Part shown: positions 30,352-37,315 of the stretch, piece by piece
How the letters are laid out: each line of letters starts with the position of its first letter
Position numbering within the stretch: position 1 is the first letter of the stretch
Origin: a bacterium
GTDB taxonomy: Bacteria > Pseudomonadota > Alphaproteobacteria > Rs-D84
Reading direction: 5' to 3'
Length of the DNA stretch: 37,315 nt
NCBI GenBank assembly: GCA_014802705.1
Contig: JAAVBR010000007.1
Span: forward strand, 1 to 37,315
Made by a program: the position numbers and the translations under genes
The notes under the pieces: generated by a model
Told to the model about the DNA's origin: nothing
Databases searched by the model: none
What the model saw: only the letters and a program-made list of their open reading frames with translations

Positions 30352-32124
30352 GTGAGAAAGATAGTAGAGAAATCCATGCTGGGCCGGGCATGGATATCGG
30401 CGGCGGTGGACGGCGCCGGTGGCCTGGATATGACGACCGATACGGATAAATTGCTGCGCGACATTTTGGCCAGTCGCGGGGTCACAGGTGATGCCGAGGT
30501 TCAGCGATTTTTAAATCCGACGATCAAAGAGTATATGCCCGATCCGTCTGTCTTGCAGGATATGGACACGGCGGCGCGTTTGATTGCCGATGCCATTGTG
30601 ACGGGCGATCGGATTGCGATTTATGGCGACTATGACGTTGACGGCATTACGTCGACGGCGATTTTTGTGAAATATCTGCGGGGCCTGGGGGCGGATGTCA
30701 TCTGGCATTTGCCCACCCGCGAAGGCGAAGGATACGGTCTGAATGTGGCCGCGGTCGAAGAAATCGCCGCCCAGGGGGCCAAATTGCTGGTAACGGTCGA
30801 TTGCGGCATCAGTGGCGCCGTTGAGGTTGCGCGGGCCCGCGATTTGGGCATGCGCGTGGTGGTGACCGATCATCATTCGCCGGACGCCGTGTTGCCGGCG
30901 GCCGATGCCGTGGTCAATCCCAAACGCACGGATGATACGTCGGGTTTATCCTATCTGGCCGGCGTCGGGGTGGCGTTTTTGACCCTGGTGGCGTTGAATC
31001 GGGAATTAAAGGCCCGTGATGTCACGCCCGCGATGCGGACGGCGTTGGACAACATCAATCTGATGGAATACATGGACCTGGTGGCGTTGGGGACAATTTG
31101 CGACACGATGCAATTGATCGGCCTGAATCGGGCGTTTGTGGCAACGGGCCTGCGGGTGATGGATCTGCGCCAGAATTTGGGTCTGCGCGTTTTGATGGAT
31201 ATTGCCGGGATAAAAAAATCATCGGTCTATGCGGCCGGCTTTGCGATTGGACCGCGGCTGAATGCGGCGGGGCGCCTGGATTCGGCGGCGCCGGCGTTGG
31301 AATTGCTGTTGACGGACAATCCCTTGATCGCCCAGGATTTGGCCGCACGCCTGCATCAAATGAACCAGGAACGGATTGATATTCAAAACGCCGTGATGAT
31401 CCAGGCATCCGACATGGCCCAGGCCGCCGCATCGGCGGGGCAATACAGTCTGTTTGTCTGTGGGGACAATTGGCATGGCGGCATTATGGGAATTATTGCC
31501 GGACGGTTAAAGGATAAATATAATCTGCCGGCGTGCGTTGCGACGCGTTGTGACGGGACCATCAACGGATCGGGCCGATCCATTCCGGGGGTGGATTTGG
31601 GGCGGATTATACACGATGCACTGGCGGCCGGTGTGGTACAAGAAGGGGGCGGTCACGCGGCGGCGGCGGGCTTTACCCTGGCCGCGGATAGGGAAGGGGA
31701 TTTTAGAGAATTTCTGGAACAGGGTGTTCGGGCCCAATGCGGCGGATGTGTGCCGGTGCCGGAAATTGTGGTGGATGCCGAATTGGATGCGGCCGGGGCA
31801 AACAGGGGATTGGTTCAGAAACTGGCGGCGTTGGAACCCTTTGGCCAGGGAAACCCCGAACCGATGTTGGCCCTGCGGGGGGCGATTGTGAAATCGGCGG
31901 TGACGATGGGGCGGGGCGCCCATTTGCGCGGGATGGTCACGACGCGGGCCGGGGGGCATTTGGCCTTTGTCGGCTTTAACCTGGTGGGGACGCCGGTGGG
32001 TGACTTTTTGCTGGACGACGCGCATACAAACACTACAATAACCATGTTGGGCCGGTTAAAGGAAAATGAATACAACGGACGGGTGTTGATCCAATTTATG
32101 TTGGAAGATATCGTGGTGCAATAA
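30352..32124 (+). CDS. recJ: Single-stranded-DNA-specific exonuclease RecJ
   Basis: Protein of 590 residues from GTG 30352. DHH motifs are IAIYGDYDVDGITSTAIF, VTVDCGISG and VVTDHHSPD; the DHHA1 part has GIIAGRLKDKYNLPA and GGGHAAAAGF, followed by the OB-fold domain (EPFGQGNPEPML). RecJ is a 5'-3' exonuclease for recombination and mismatch repair. GTG 30352 is preferred because AAGAGA precedes it, the promoter fits, and the product begins near the usual S-x-x-G-R-x-W (SMLGRAWI); an upstream ATG at 30313 lies inside the -10 region. ATG 30376 is an alternative. Confidence 0.93.
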   Translation: MRKIVEKSMLGRAWISAAVDGAGGLDMTTDTDKLLRDILASRGVTGDAEVQRFLNPTIKEYMPDPSVLQDMDTAARLIADAIVTGDRIAIYGDYDVDGITSTAIFVKYLRGLGADVIWHLPTREGEGYGLNVAAVEEIAAQGAKLLVTVDCGISGAVEVARARDLGMRVVVTDHHSPDAVLPAADAVVNPKRTDDTSGLSYLAGVGVAFLTLVALNRELKARDVTPAMRTALDNINLMEYMDLVALGTICDTMQLIGLNRAFVATGLRVMDLRQNLGLRVLMDIAGIKKSSVYAAGFAIGPRLNAAGRLDSAAPALELLLTDNPLIAQDLAARLHQMNQERIDIQNAVMIQASDMAQAAASAGQYSLFVCGDNWHGGIMGIIAGRLKDKYNLPACVATRCDGTINGSGRSIPGVDLGRIIHDALAAGVVQEGGGHAAAAGFTLAADREGDFREFLEQGVRAQCGGCVPVPEIVVDAELDAAGANRGLVQKLAALEPFGQGNPEPMLALRGAIVKSAVTMGRGAHLRGMVTTRAGGHLAFVGFNLVGTPVGDFLLDDAHTNTTITMLGRLKENEYNGRVLIQFMLEDIVVQ

Positions 32125-32126
32125 CA

Positions 32127-33092
32127 ATGAATGATATAAAAGAAAAATTGAACCAGTTTGCAGAGATGGTTGCGCAATCGGCGACCATCGCGATTATGGC
32201 ACATAACAATCCCGATGGGGATGCGCTGTGCAGTGTGTTGGGATTGTGTCATTTAATCGAATTAAATTTTGGAAAAAGCCCCGTATGCCTTTATGACGGG
32301 AATATTCCGGGATATTTGGATGTGGTGCCCCTGCGGGATAAAATGGTGTGTGTGGAACAGGCCCCGGCGGAACCCTTTGATCTGGTGATTGTGTTGGATT
32401 GCGGGGCCCTGTATCAAATGGCGCGGGGCACGGCGATTTTGGCGGCGGCCAAGGATAAAATTGAAATCGATCATCATCACAAAGAAGATGACGGGGCGTT
32501 GGCCGAATTAAACTTTAACGACGATACGCGATGCGCCACGGCGGAAATTATTGATCAGATGATGCGGGCGGCCGATTGGGTGTATGACATGGATGTGTTG
32601 AATTTGTTGACCATCGGCGTGTTGACGGATACCGGAAATTTACGGTTTGTGCGGCAATCGGATCCCCTGCGGATGATGGCGGATTTTGTGGATCGCGGCA
32701 TCAATATCGGATATTGGATGGACGCGTTGGCCGTCAATCCGCGGCGCGCCGTCTTGACCGAGGCAGCCGTCACATCCCGCGCAGAATTTTTTCACAATGG
32801 GCGCCTGGCCCTGGCCACGGTCCCGCGCAGCGACTATAAAAATTTGGATGGCAAAGGGGCCCTGATCATGAATCTGCTGGGGCAAATCCGCGGGGTGGAA
32901 TATGTCGCAGTGTTAAAGCAGCAACGCCCCGATCAGATTGGCGTGTCCCTGCGCAGTCGGACCCATCCGGTGGATGGTTTTGCCCGGGCGCTGGGGGGTG
33001 GGGGGCATACGTATGCGGCCGGCGCCGTGGTACGGGATACCCTGGAAAACGTGCGTCAACGCGTGATAGATTTGTTTAAAGGAGAGGAATAA
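32127..33092 (+). CDS. nrnA: DHH-family phosphoesterase (NrnA-like oligoribonuclease/pAp phosphatase)
   Basis: Protein of 321 residues. Motifs are AHNNPDGDAL, VIVLDCGALY, IEIDHHHKEDD, GVLTDTGNLRF and the DHHA1 GGGGHTYAAGA. NrnA degrades nanoRNAs and can dephosphorylate pAp. It follows recJ, another DHH enzyme, by two bases, and its stop shares the A of the lolA start (TAATG). No clear Shine-Dalgarno, so translation is probably coupled to recJ. Confidence 0.9.
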   Translation: MNDIKEKLNQFAEMVAQSATIAIMAHNNPDGDALCSVLGLCHLIELNFGKSPVCLYDGNIPGYLDVVPLRDKMVCVEQAPAEPFDLVIVLDCGALYQMARGTAILAAAKDKIEIDHHHKEDDGALAELNFNDDTRCATAEIIDQMMRAADWVYDMDVLNLLTIGVLTDTGNLRFVRQSDPLRMMADFVDRGINIGYWMDALAVNPRRAVLTEAAVTSRAEFFHNGRLALATVPRSDYKNLDGKGALIMNLLGQIRGVEYVAVLKQQRPDQIGVSLRSRTHPVDGFARALGGGGHTYAAGAVVRDTLENVRQRVIDLFKGEE

Positions 33093-33706
33093 TGAAAAAA
33101 ATAATCGCATTGCTGGTGGCGGTGTTTGTGGGGGGCGGCGCGTTTGCCGCGGTGGATTCTGCCCTGGTGGGGCGGGCCGAAGATTACCTGAATGGGGTGA
33201 CGGGCCTGACCGGGGATTTTGTTCAAACGTCAAACGGGAAATCCGAACAGGGAACCTTTTCCATGTATCGGCCCGGACGTGTGCGATTGGATTACAAAAA
33301 ATTGCCGATCCAATTGATTTCGGACGGATCGGATTTATATTTTTTTGATCGATCCCTGGATCAAATCACGACGGTCCCGTTGACCAGTACGCCGGCCGGC
33401 ATTTTGGTGCGAAAAAACATCAATCTGCAAAATGCCGATATTGTGGTGTCCGATACGGCGCAAACGGATCAGACATTTTCATTGACCATGCACCTGCGGG
33501 ATCAAGAGGGGGTCGGCAACATGACCGTTGTCTTTGATCAAAAACCGGTGAAATTAAAGTCATGGACCGTGGTGGATGCGACCGGCAACCGGACGGACGT
33601 GGCGTTCAAGAATCTGAAAACGAAAACGGATTTTGGCAAAAATTATTTCCAGATCCAGCGGCATAAAACGGTATCGACATCCGGCGGGGATGCCTATTAC
33701 GATTAA
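33092..33706 (+). CDS. lolA: LolA-like outer-membrane lipoprotein carrier
   Basis: Protein of 204 residues. The signal peptide is MKKIIALLVAVFVGGGAFA. The mature part matches LolA: LTGDFVQTSNGKSEQGTFSMYRPGRVRLDY, then LISDGSDLYFFDRSLDQITTVPL and TPAGILV, with later beta strands. LolA carries lipoproteins across the periplasm. GGAGAGGAA upstream is a good ribosome site. It fits with the Lnt fusion and the lipoproteins encoded in this window. tatB and tatC follow. Confidence 0.88.
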   Translation: MKKIIALLVAVFVGGGAFAAVDSALVGRAEDYLNGVTGLTGDFVQTSNGKSEQGTFSMYRPGRVRLDYKKLPIQLISDGSDLYFFDRSLDQITTVPLTSTPAGILVRKNINLQNADIVVSDTAQTDQTFSLTMHLRDQEGVGNMTVVFDQKPVKLKSWTVVDATGNRTDVAFKNLKTKTDFGKNYFQIQRHKTVSTSGGDAYYD

Positions 33707-33718
33707 ACGGCGAAACAC

Positions 33719-34006
33719 ATGTTCGGCATCAGTTGGGCGGAATTTTTGGTGATCTTGGTGGTGGCGATTGTCATCATTCCGGCAAAACATTGGCCGGATG
33801 TGGCGCGTATTTTGGGGCGCGCGGTGCGCTTTGTGCGGCAAATCATTTGGAAATTGTCCGATATGTCCGAACAGATTTGTCAGCAAATTGATCTGCAACA
33901 ACCCATTGATGACCTGATCCGGACGACAACAGATGATGTGTTGGATGCCTTTTCCACACGACGCCCCCCAAAAAAATCGGTGAAAAAAGCGGGGCGCCGG
34001 AAATGA
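33719..34006 (+). CDS. tatB: Sec-independent protein translocase TatB
   Basis: Protein of 95 residues. It has N-terminal MFGISWAEFLVILVVAIVII, then PAKHWPDVARILGRAVRFVRQ, the TatB pattern of a short TM, hinge and amphipathic helix. The usual Gly-Pro hinge is IPAKHWP. A cytoplasmic helical part and basic tail follow. It overlaps the tatC start by ATGA. TatB with TatC recognises twin-arginine signal peptides. Confidence 0.85.
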   Translation: MFGISWAEFLVILVVAIVIIPAKHWPDVARILGRAVRFVRQIIWKLSDMSEQICQQIDLQQPIDDLIRTTTDDVLDAFSTRRPPKKSVKKAGRRK

Positions 34007-34707
34007 AGAAAATGACGTGGATGCAGCATTTCGCCGAATTGCGCCGGCGCGTCCTGTGGACGGTGGCGGTGTTCGTGATCGGATTTGGGGTGGGATGGGC
34101 CGTCGCGCCGGTGGCCTTGACATGGATGACGGGGCCCTTGATGGCGGTGTGGCCGGATGGCAATTTGCTCTATACAGGTTTAACCGACGGGTTGATGGTG
34201 CGTTTTTCCCTGGCCACCTTGATCGGGTTGTTGGTGACGGCACCGATGGCGTTGGGGCAATTGTGGGCGTTTGTGGCGCCGGGGCTGCATGCGCATGAAC
34301 GGCGGGTTGTGTGGCCGATTTTGGTGTTGTCGCCCGTCCTGTTTGTCATGGGGGCGGCGTTTGCGTTTTACATTCTGTTCCCGACCGTGTTTCGATTTTT
34401 TATGGAATTAAATCTGGATGCCACGGTGCCAACAATCGTGATGCCGGTCACGCGCGATTATGTGTCGTTTGTGATCGGATTGTTAAAGGTGTTCGGCATC
34501 GCGTTTCAGTTGCCATTGCTGATGGTGTTGTTCAATCGGGCGGGGATCCTGTCGCGGGGCGCGGTGGTGCGCGCCCGCCGCTATGCGATTGTGGGGATTA
34601 TCATTGTGGCGGCCATTTTAACGCCGCCGGACGTGGTGTCGCAATTGCTGTTGGCATTGCCCCTGTGGGGATTGTTTGAGGTGGGGATTTTCTTTCTGCG
34701 GGACTGA
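34003..34707 (+). CDS. tatC: Sec-independent protein translocase TatC
   Basis: Protein of 234 residues with six TM segments. Family motifs are HFAELRRRVLW near the N-terminus, APMALGQLWAFVAPGLHAHERR, a FAFYILFPTVFRFF segment, KVFGIAFQLPLLMVL and LTPPDVVSQLLLALPLWGLFEVGIF. It is the core of the Tat translocon. The start overlaps tatB. It is slightly short at the C-terminus but complete. Confidence 0.95.
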   Translation: MKKMTWMQHFAELRRRVLWTVAVFVIGFGVGWAVAPVALTWMTGPLMAVWPDGNLLYTGLTDGLMVRFSLATLIGLLVTAPMALGQLWAFVAPGLHAHERRVVWPILVLSPVLFVMGAAFAFYILFPTVFRFFMELNLDATVPTIVMPVTRDYVSFVIGLLKVFGIAFQLPLLMVLFNRAGILSRGAVVRARRYAIVGIIIVAAILTPPDVVSQLLLALPLWGLFEVGIFFLRD

Positions 34708-34746
34708 TGCCCCGGCCACAGATTGTTTTATTTTGCGGCCCGATTA

Positions 34747-34755
34747 TGATATAAT
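34747..34755 (+). promoter_or_regulatory. Extended -10 promoter of the nlpD-like gene
   Basis: TGATATAAT with no clear -35. The expected RNA start (about 34762) coincides with the GTG start codon, implying a leaderless message. Confidence 0.6.
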
Positions 34756-34761
34756 GGGAAC

Positions 34762-36294
34762 GTGAAGAAATTCTTACAATTTTTTTCCGGTGTTTTGGGA
34801 ACGCTGTTTTTGGCGGCCGGGTGTGATTTACAGCCGCGAATTGTATCCCTGCCGGATTCGGTGGGGGACTTTATTTCCACGCGGTACCCAGCGTTGTTGG
34901 CAGACCCCGAGACTGAGGCAGAAATCTATAACTCGGCCGCGACCGACTATGGCGTGTATGCGTCGCCGGAACTCTATGGATCGGTGGAATCAGACGATTA
35001 TTTATTGTACGCCAGCGTTGATGACTATGTCCTGGGGCCGCAAGACGTGGCGGATGCCAACAATGCCCCTGTCGCGGCGGGGGAAAATGATGGGGCGGCC
35101 CCGGCGGTGTCCGCACCGGATGATGGACCGGCGCCTGTGGCCGACACACCCGGGGATCAGACGCCCGCAATGGATGAATATTTAATGGTGCCGATGTATG
35201 GCGGGACGCCCGATGCAGCGGCGGCTGCGCCGGCGCCGGATACAATCACGGTGGCGCGGGGCGACACCCTGTATTCTTTGGCCAAAAAGTATGGCACCAC
35301 GGTGGATGAATTGGCCGCCCGGAATCATTTGGCGGCCCCCTATGCCCTGCGCGTGGGCCAGAAATTGACCCTGGGGCCCGCCGTGGCGGATGCCCCGGCA
35401 TCGGTCGCGTCGGCACACACCCCGGCGCCATCGGTCAAGACAGAAACGCCGGCCGATCAAATCACCGTGCCGGCCCGCCGCACGGCAACCACCACCATGG
35501 TGGAATTGCAAGATGTGATCGTGGGACCGGGCGATACGCTGTATTCCTTGTCGCGACGCTATGCGACGCCGGTCAATGATTTGGCGGTGATGAATAAATT
35601 GTCGGCGCCGTTCACGTTGGCGGTGGGTCAAAAATTGCGCGTGCCGAAATTGGCCGGGGTGCCCGTGCACCCCGTGGTGACGCCGGTCAAATCGGATCCT
35701 GCGCCCGGGACCAAAGATGGCAAATCAGCGCCGGCGGCCCCGGCCAAAGATAGCAAGACGCCCGTGACCAAGCCCGCCGTGGCCCCGGCAAAATCAGACG
35801 CCAAACCGTCAAAGCCCGCCGTGCCTGCCGCGTCCGCGGCCCCCGCAAAACCGGCCGCGGCGCCAGCCAAAATTTCGTCCAATCCGGCCAAGAAATTACC
35901 GGCCCTGTCGGCGCGGTCGTCGTCCAAATTTGCGTGGCCGGTCCGCGGAACGATTTTGTCCCAGTTTGGGGCGAAATCCGGCGGCCTGTTTAATGATGGG
36001 ATCAATATCGCCGCGGCCCGCGGTACCGCGGTTCGGGCGGCGGAAAACGGTGTCGTGGCCTATGCCGGGAACGAGGTTAAGGGCATGGGCAACCTGGTCA
36101 TTGTGCAACACAGCGGCGGGTGGATGACGGTCTATGCCCATATGGATTCGATGGGGGTGCGCCGTGGCACGCGGGTCAATGTTGGCCAGAAGATCGGCGC
36201 CGTCGGCCAAACGGGCAAGGTCACCAAACCCCAATTGCACTTTGAAATCCGCAAGGGGACCAAAGCCTATAACCCCACGTCATATTTGAAATAA
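34762..36294 (+). CDS. nlpD: NlpD-like lipoprotein: two LysM domains and degenerate LytM (M23) domain
   Basis: Protein of 510 residues from GTG 34762, giving a clean lipoprotein signal (KKFLQFFSGVLGTLFLAAGC, C21). LysM1 lies at about 162-206 (VARGDTLYSLAKKYGTTVDEL) and LysM2 at about 245-294 (VGPGDTLYSLSRRYATPVNDL). A Pro/Ala/Lys linker leads to LytM at about 390-510. The zinc ligands are mostly lost: the HxxxD motif is NDGIN, and HLH is QLH. As in E. coli NlpD, this predicts an activator of cell-wall amidases rather than a peptidase. NlpD-type proteins act in septal splitting, fitting the FtsL/FtsI and SPOR genes nearby. The full signal peptide leaves no room for a later start. Confidence 0.88.
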   Translation: MKKFLQFFSGVLGTLFLAAGCDLQPRIVSLPDSVGDFISTRYPALLADPETEAEIYNSAATDYGVYASPELYGSVESDDYLLYASVDDYVLGPQDVADANNAPVAAGENDGAAPAVSAPDDGPAPVADTPGDQTPAMDEYLMVPMYGGTPDAAAAAPAPDTITVARGDTLYSLAKKYGTTVDELAARNHLAAPYALRVGQKLTLGPAVADAPASVASAHTPAPSVKTETPADQITVPARRTATTTMVELQDVIVGPGDTLYSLSRRYATPVNDLAVMNKLSAPFTLAVGQKLRVPKLAGVPVHPVVTPVKSDPAPGTKDGKSAPAAPAKDSKTPVTKPAVAPAKSDAKPSKPAVPAASAAPAKPAAAPAKISSNPAKKLPALSARSSSKFAWPVRGTILSQFGAKSGGLFNDGINIAAARGTAVRAAENGVVAYAGNEVKGMGNLVIVQHSGGWMTVYAHMDSMGVRRGTRVNVGQKIGAVGQTGKVTKPQLHFEIRKGTKAYNPTSYLK

Positions 36295-36298
36295 AAAA

Positions 36299-36333
36299 AC
36301 ACGCTATATGCCGGATTTTGTGCATACAAAAAG
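36299..36333. repeat. Degenerate copy of the terminator-like hairpin element
   Basis: CACGCTATATGCCGGATTTT followed by GTGCATAC closely resembles the hairpin at 36782-36815 but has lost most of the right arm. A weak TATGC/GCATA stem remains. It may still terminate nlpD transcription poorly. Confidence 0.5.
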
Positions 36334-36352
36334 GTAAAAAAAGGATTTTTAA

Positions 36353-36769
36353 ATGGAAATTAAAATTCGTCGTGCACAGGACGCAGATGTTAAACAGGTT
36401 ATGGCGTTGTTGCATACGACGAATCTTATAGATAAAGAAACGCCCTATAACAGTGCAGAATATTTTATGCAATCATGTCGTGATGGTGTGTTTTTGGTGG
36501 CGACATATGATGACAAAATCATAGGCATGATTCATGGCGAAATGTTGATGGGGCGTGGTTGTGTGGTGTGGTATTTTGTCGTTGATGAAAAAATGCGTGG
36601 GCATGGCATTGGTCGACAATTGTTTGGTGCCTTTGAAACCGAATGTAAATCACGTGGCGCGTCATGGTTATTTGGATCCAGTGACATCAATGCCAAGACA
36701 ATGAATTTCTATCGAAAGAACAATTGTGAATTTGATGATGCCTATATGGAATTTTGCAAAAATATTTAA
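36353..36769 (+). CDS. GNAT family N-acetyltransferase
   Basis: Protein of 138 residues. It has the GNAT order: IRRAQDADVKQVMALL start, VATYDDKIIGMIHGE (beta4), WYFVVDEKMRGHGIGRQLF with the acetyl-CoA loop R-x-x-G-x-G/A (RGHGIG), and NAKTMNFYRKNNCEF at the C-terminus. Substrate unknown. AAGGA lies about 7 bases before the ATG. Codon third positions are clearly more A/T rich than in most genes of the window, as in the neighbouring cysteine-rich gene, which suggests a transferred segment at this end. Confidence 0.88.
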   Translation: MEIKIRRAQDADVKQVMALLHTTNLIDKETPYNSAEYFMQSCRDGVFLVATYDDKIIGMIHGEMLMGRGCVVWYFVVDEKMRGHGIGRQLFGAFETECKSRGASWLFGSSDINAKTMNFYRKNNCEFDDAYMEFCKNI

Positions 36770-36774
36770 TTTTA

Positions 36775-36815
36775 TAAAAAACACGCTATGCGCCGGATTT
36801 TGTGCACATAGCGTG
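36775..36815 (-). terminator. Terminator of the right-edge cysteine-rich gene
   Basis: On the minus strand, CACGCTATG pairs with CATAGCGTG (9-bp stem) and is followed by six T. It lies between the GNAT gene and the convergent cysteine-rich gene. Confidence 0.8.
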
Positions 36816-36821
36816 ATTTGA

Positions 36822-37315
36822 TCAGGGTTGATAATAGCATGTTTGACTGGCATAGGTGCCGGTTGAATCTGTCTGGATGCCAGTTAAAACATAACAGTCG
36901 GTAATGGATTGACTGTTATAACCTGAACCAGCAGTTCTGGTTGCGTCCTCTGGGCACTTTACACACGATGAGCCGTTTTTATAATAACCTAGGTCGCAAT
37001 AATTGCATGAGCTGTTGGTGTGTAGAGAATCTAAATATGTTACTGCGCCGTTGGGGTCACTCCCAATATATCCTTTGGGACAAAAAACGCATCCATAAGG
37101 ATTATAAGAGGAATTGTACATGCATTTCAGACTGCTAAAATCAATGGTTCCTTGTGAAAATGTAAATAAAGGCGCCTGGGAATAATCGACGGGGGGAACG
37201 CATTCAATACAAATATGACTAAACCCCTGTGACATCATCCATCCTAATTGAGAGGTTAGATTCGTAATGGATACAAAATTTCCGCCCAAGTAACTAAAAT
37301 CTTGTGGGACTTCGC
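36822..37315 (-). CDS. Cysteine-rich cassette-family protein D, 5'-truncated by the window
   Basis: The frame is open to the right window edge, so the start is missing; about 164 residues are visible. Cys pairs are HICIECVPP, GCVFCPKGY and CNYCDLGYY. The C-terminal module GSSCVKCPEDATRTAG, TDCYVLTG, D-STGTY, QTCYYQP aligns with cassette proteins A-C. Its 5' region, where the shared MPNPNVGL element would be expected, lies outside the window. It is convergent with the GNAT gene and closed by a terminator. It is AT-rich like genes B and C. Function unknown; extracellular location inferred from Cys content. Confidence 0.65.
   Translation of the reverse strand, partial: EVPQDFSYLGGNFVSITNLTSQLGWMMSQGFSHICIECVPPVDYSQAPLFTFSQGTIDFSSLKCMYNSSYNPYGCVFCPKGYIGSDPNGAVTYLDSLHTNSSCNYCDLGYYKNGSSCVKCPEDATRTAGSGYNSQSITDCYVLTGIQTDSTGTYASQTCYYQP

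Overview
The window looks like a piece of an alphaproteobacterial chromosome, probably from a host-associated or uncultured lineage with compact operons. The reasons are a MucR/Ros-type regulator, an alphaproteobacterial ribbon-helix-helix protein, Tat components, a DUF3035/BamF-like lipoprotein motif, a DksA paralogue, a SPOR protein and the standard genetic code. Genes are tightly packed, often with ATGA or TAA-ATG junctions, and third codon positions are G/C rich. No phage, transposase, rRNA or CRISPR array is visible. The placement is inference from protein families; no database search was run.

Layout. 0-1 kb: two outer-membrane beta-barrel genes. 1.1-2.3 kb (minus): rarA. 2.4-8.2 kb: an operon of a MucR-like regulator lacking zinc ligands, two tandem GH24 lysozyme-TPR paralogues, and a single reading frame joining YbeY to apolipoprotein N-acyltransferase (Lnt). 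8.24 kb: tRNA-Cys (minus). 8.4-13 kb: a TolC-MacA-ABC ATPase-FtsX permease export system. 13.7-15.6 kb: thrS behind a threonine-rich leader peptide. 15.6-16.9 kb: a tiny lipoprotein, a SPOR protein and tatA. 17.8-19.9 kb (minus): a four-gene cluster of unclear function with an RHH protein, a SUKH-like protein and an HNH-like protein. 19.9-24.2 kb: a hypothetical gene, trmB (minus), a Clostridia-like gltX, a TraB-like protein and a hemolysin III/PAQR protein. 25.1-25.7 kb: two small cysteine-containing paralogues. 25.7-26.5 kb (minus): trxA and a zinc-finger-less DksA. 26.5-28.3 kb: sufS, a DUF59 gene and sufE. 28.4-36.3 kb: ftsL-like, ftsI, recJ, nrnA, lolA, tatB, tatC and an NlpD-like amidase activator. 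36.3-37.3 kb: an AT-richer end with a GNAT acetyltransferase and a partial cysteine-rich gene.

The most unusual feature is a dispersed cassette family. Three copies of a nearly identical 140-195 bp element (about 13.0, 16.9 and 24.2 kb) each carry a promoter, a Shine-Dalgarno site, a short leader ORF beginning MPNPKGRLHTT, and a second ATG beginning MPNPNVGL. Each is followed by a different cysteine-rich protein. The proteins share a C-terminal Cys module, which is also present in a fourth, partial gene at the right edge. The third member is broken by one base in a seven-G tract. Past the conserved start, the sequences look like the end of a signal peptide whose hydrophobic core is missing. 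This resembles a set of variable surface or secreted protein cassettes with shared 5' ends.

Other notable points are the YbeY-Lnt fusion, the Thr leader upstream of a ThrS that lacks its TGS domain, repeated TGTGATAnAAT extended -10 promoters, several apparently leaderless starts, and loss of key residues in the MucR, DksA, FtsI and NlpD homologues.
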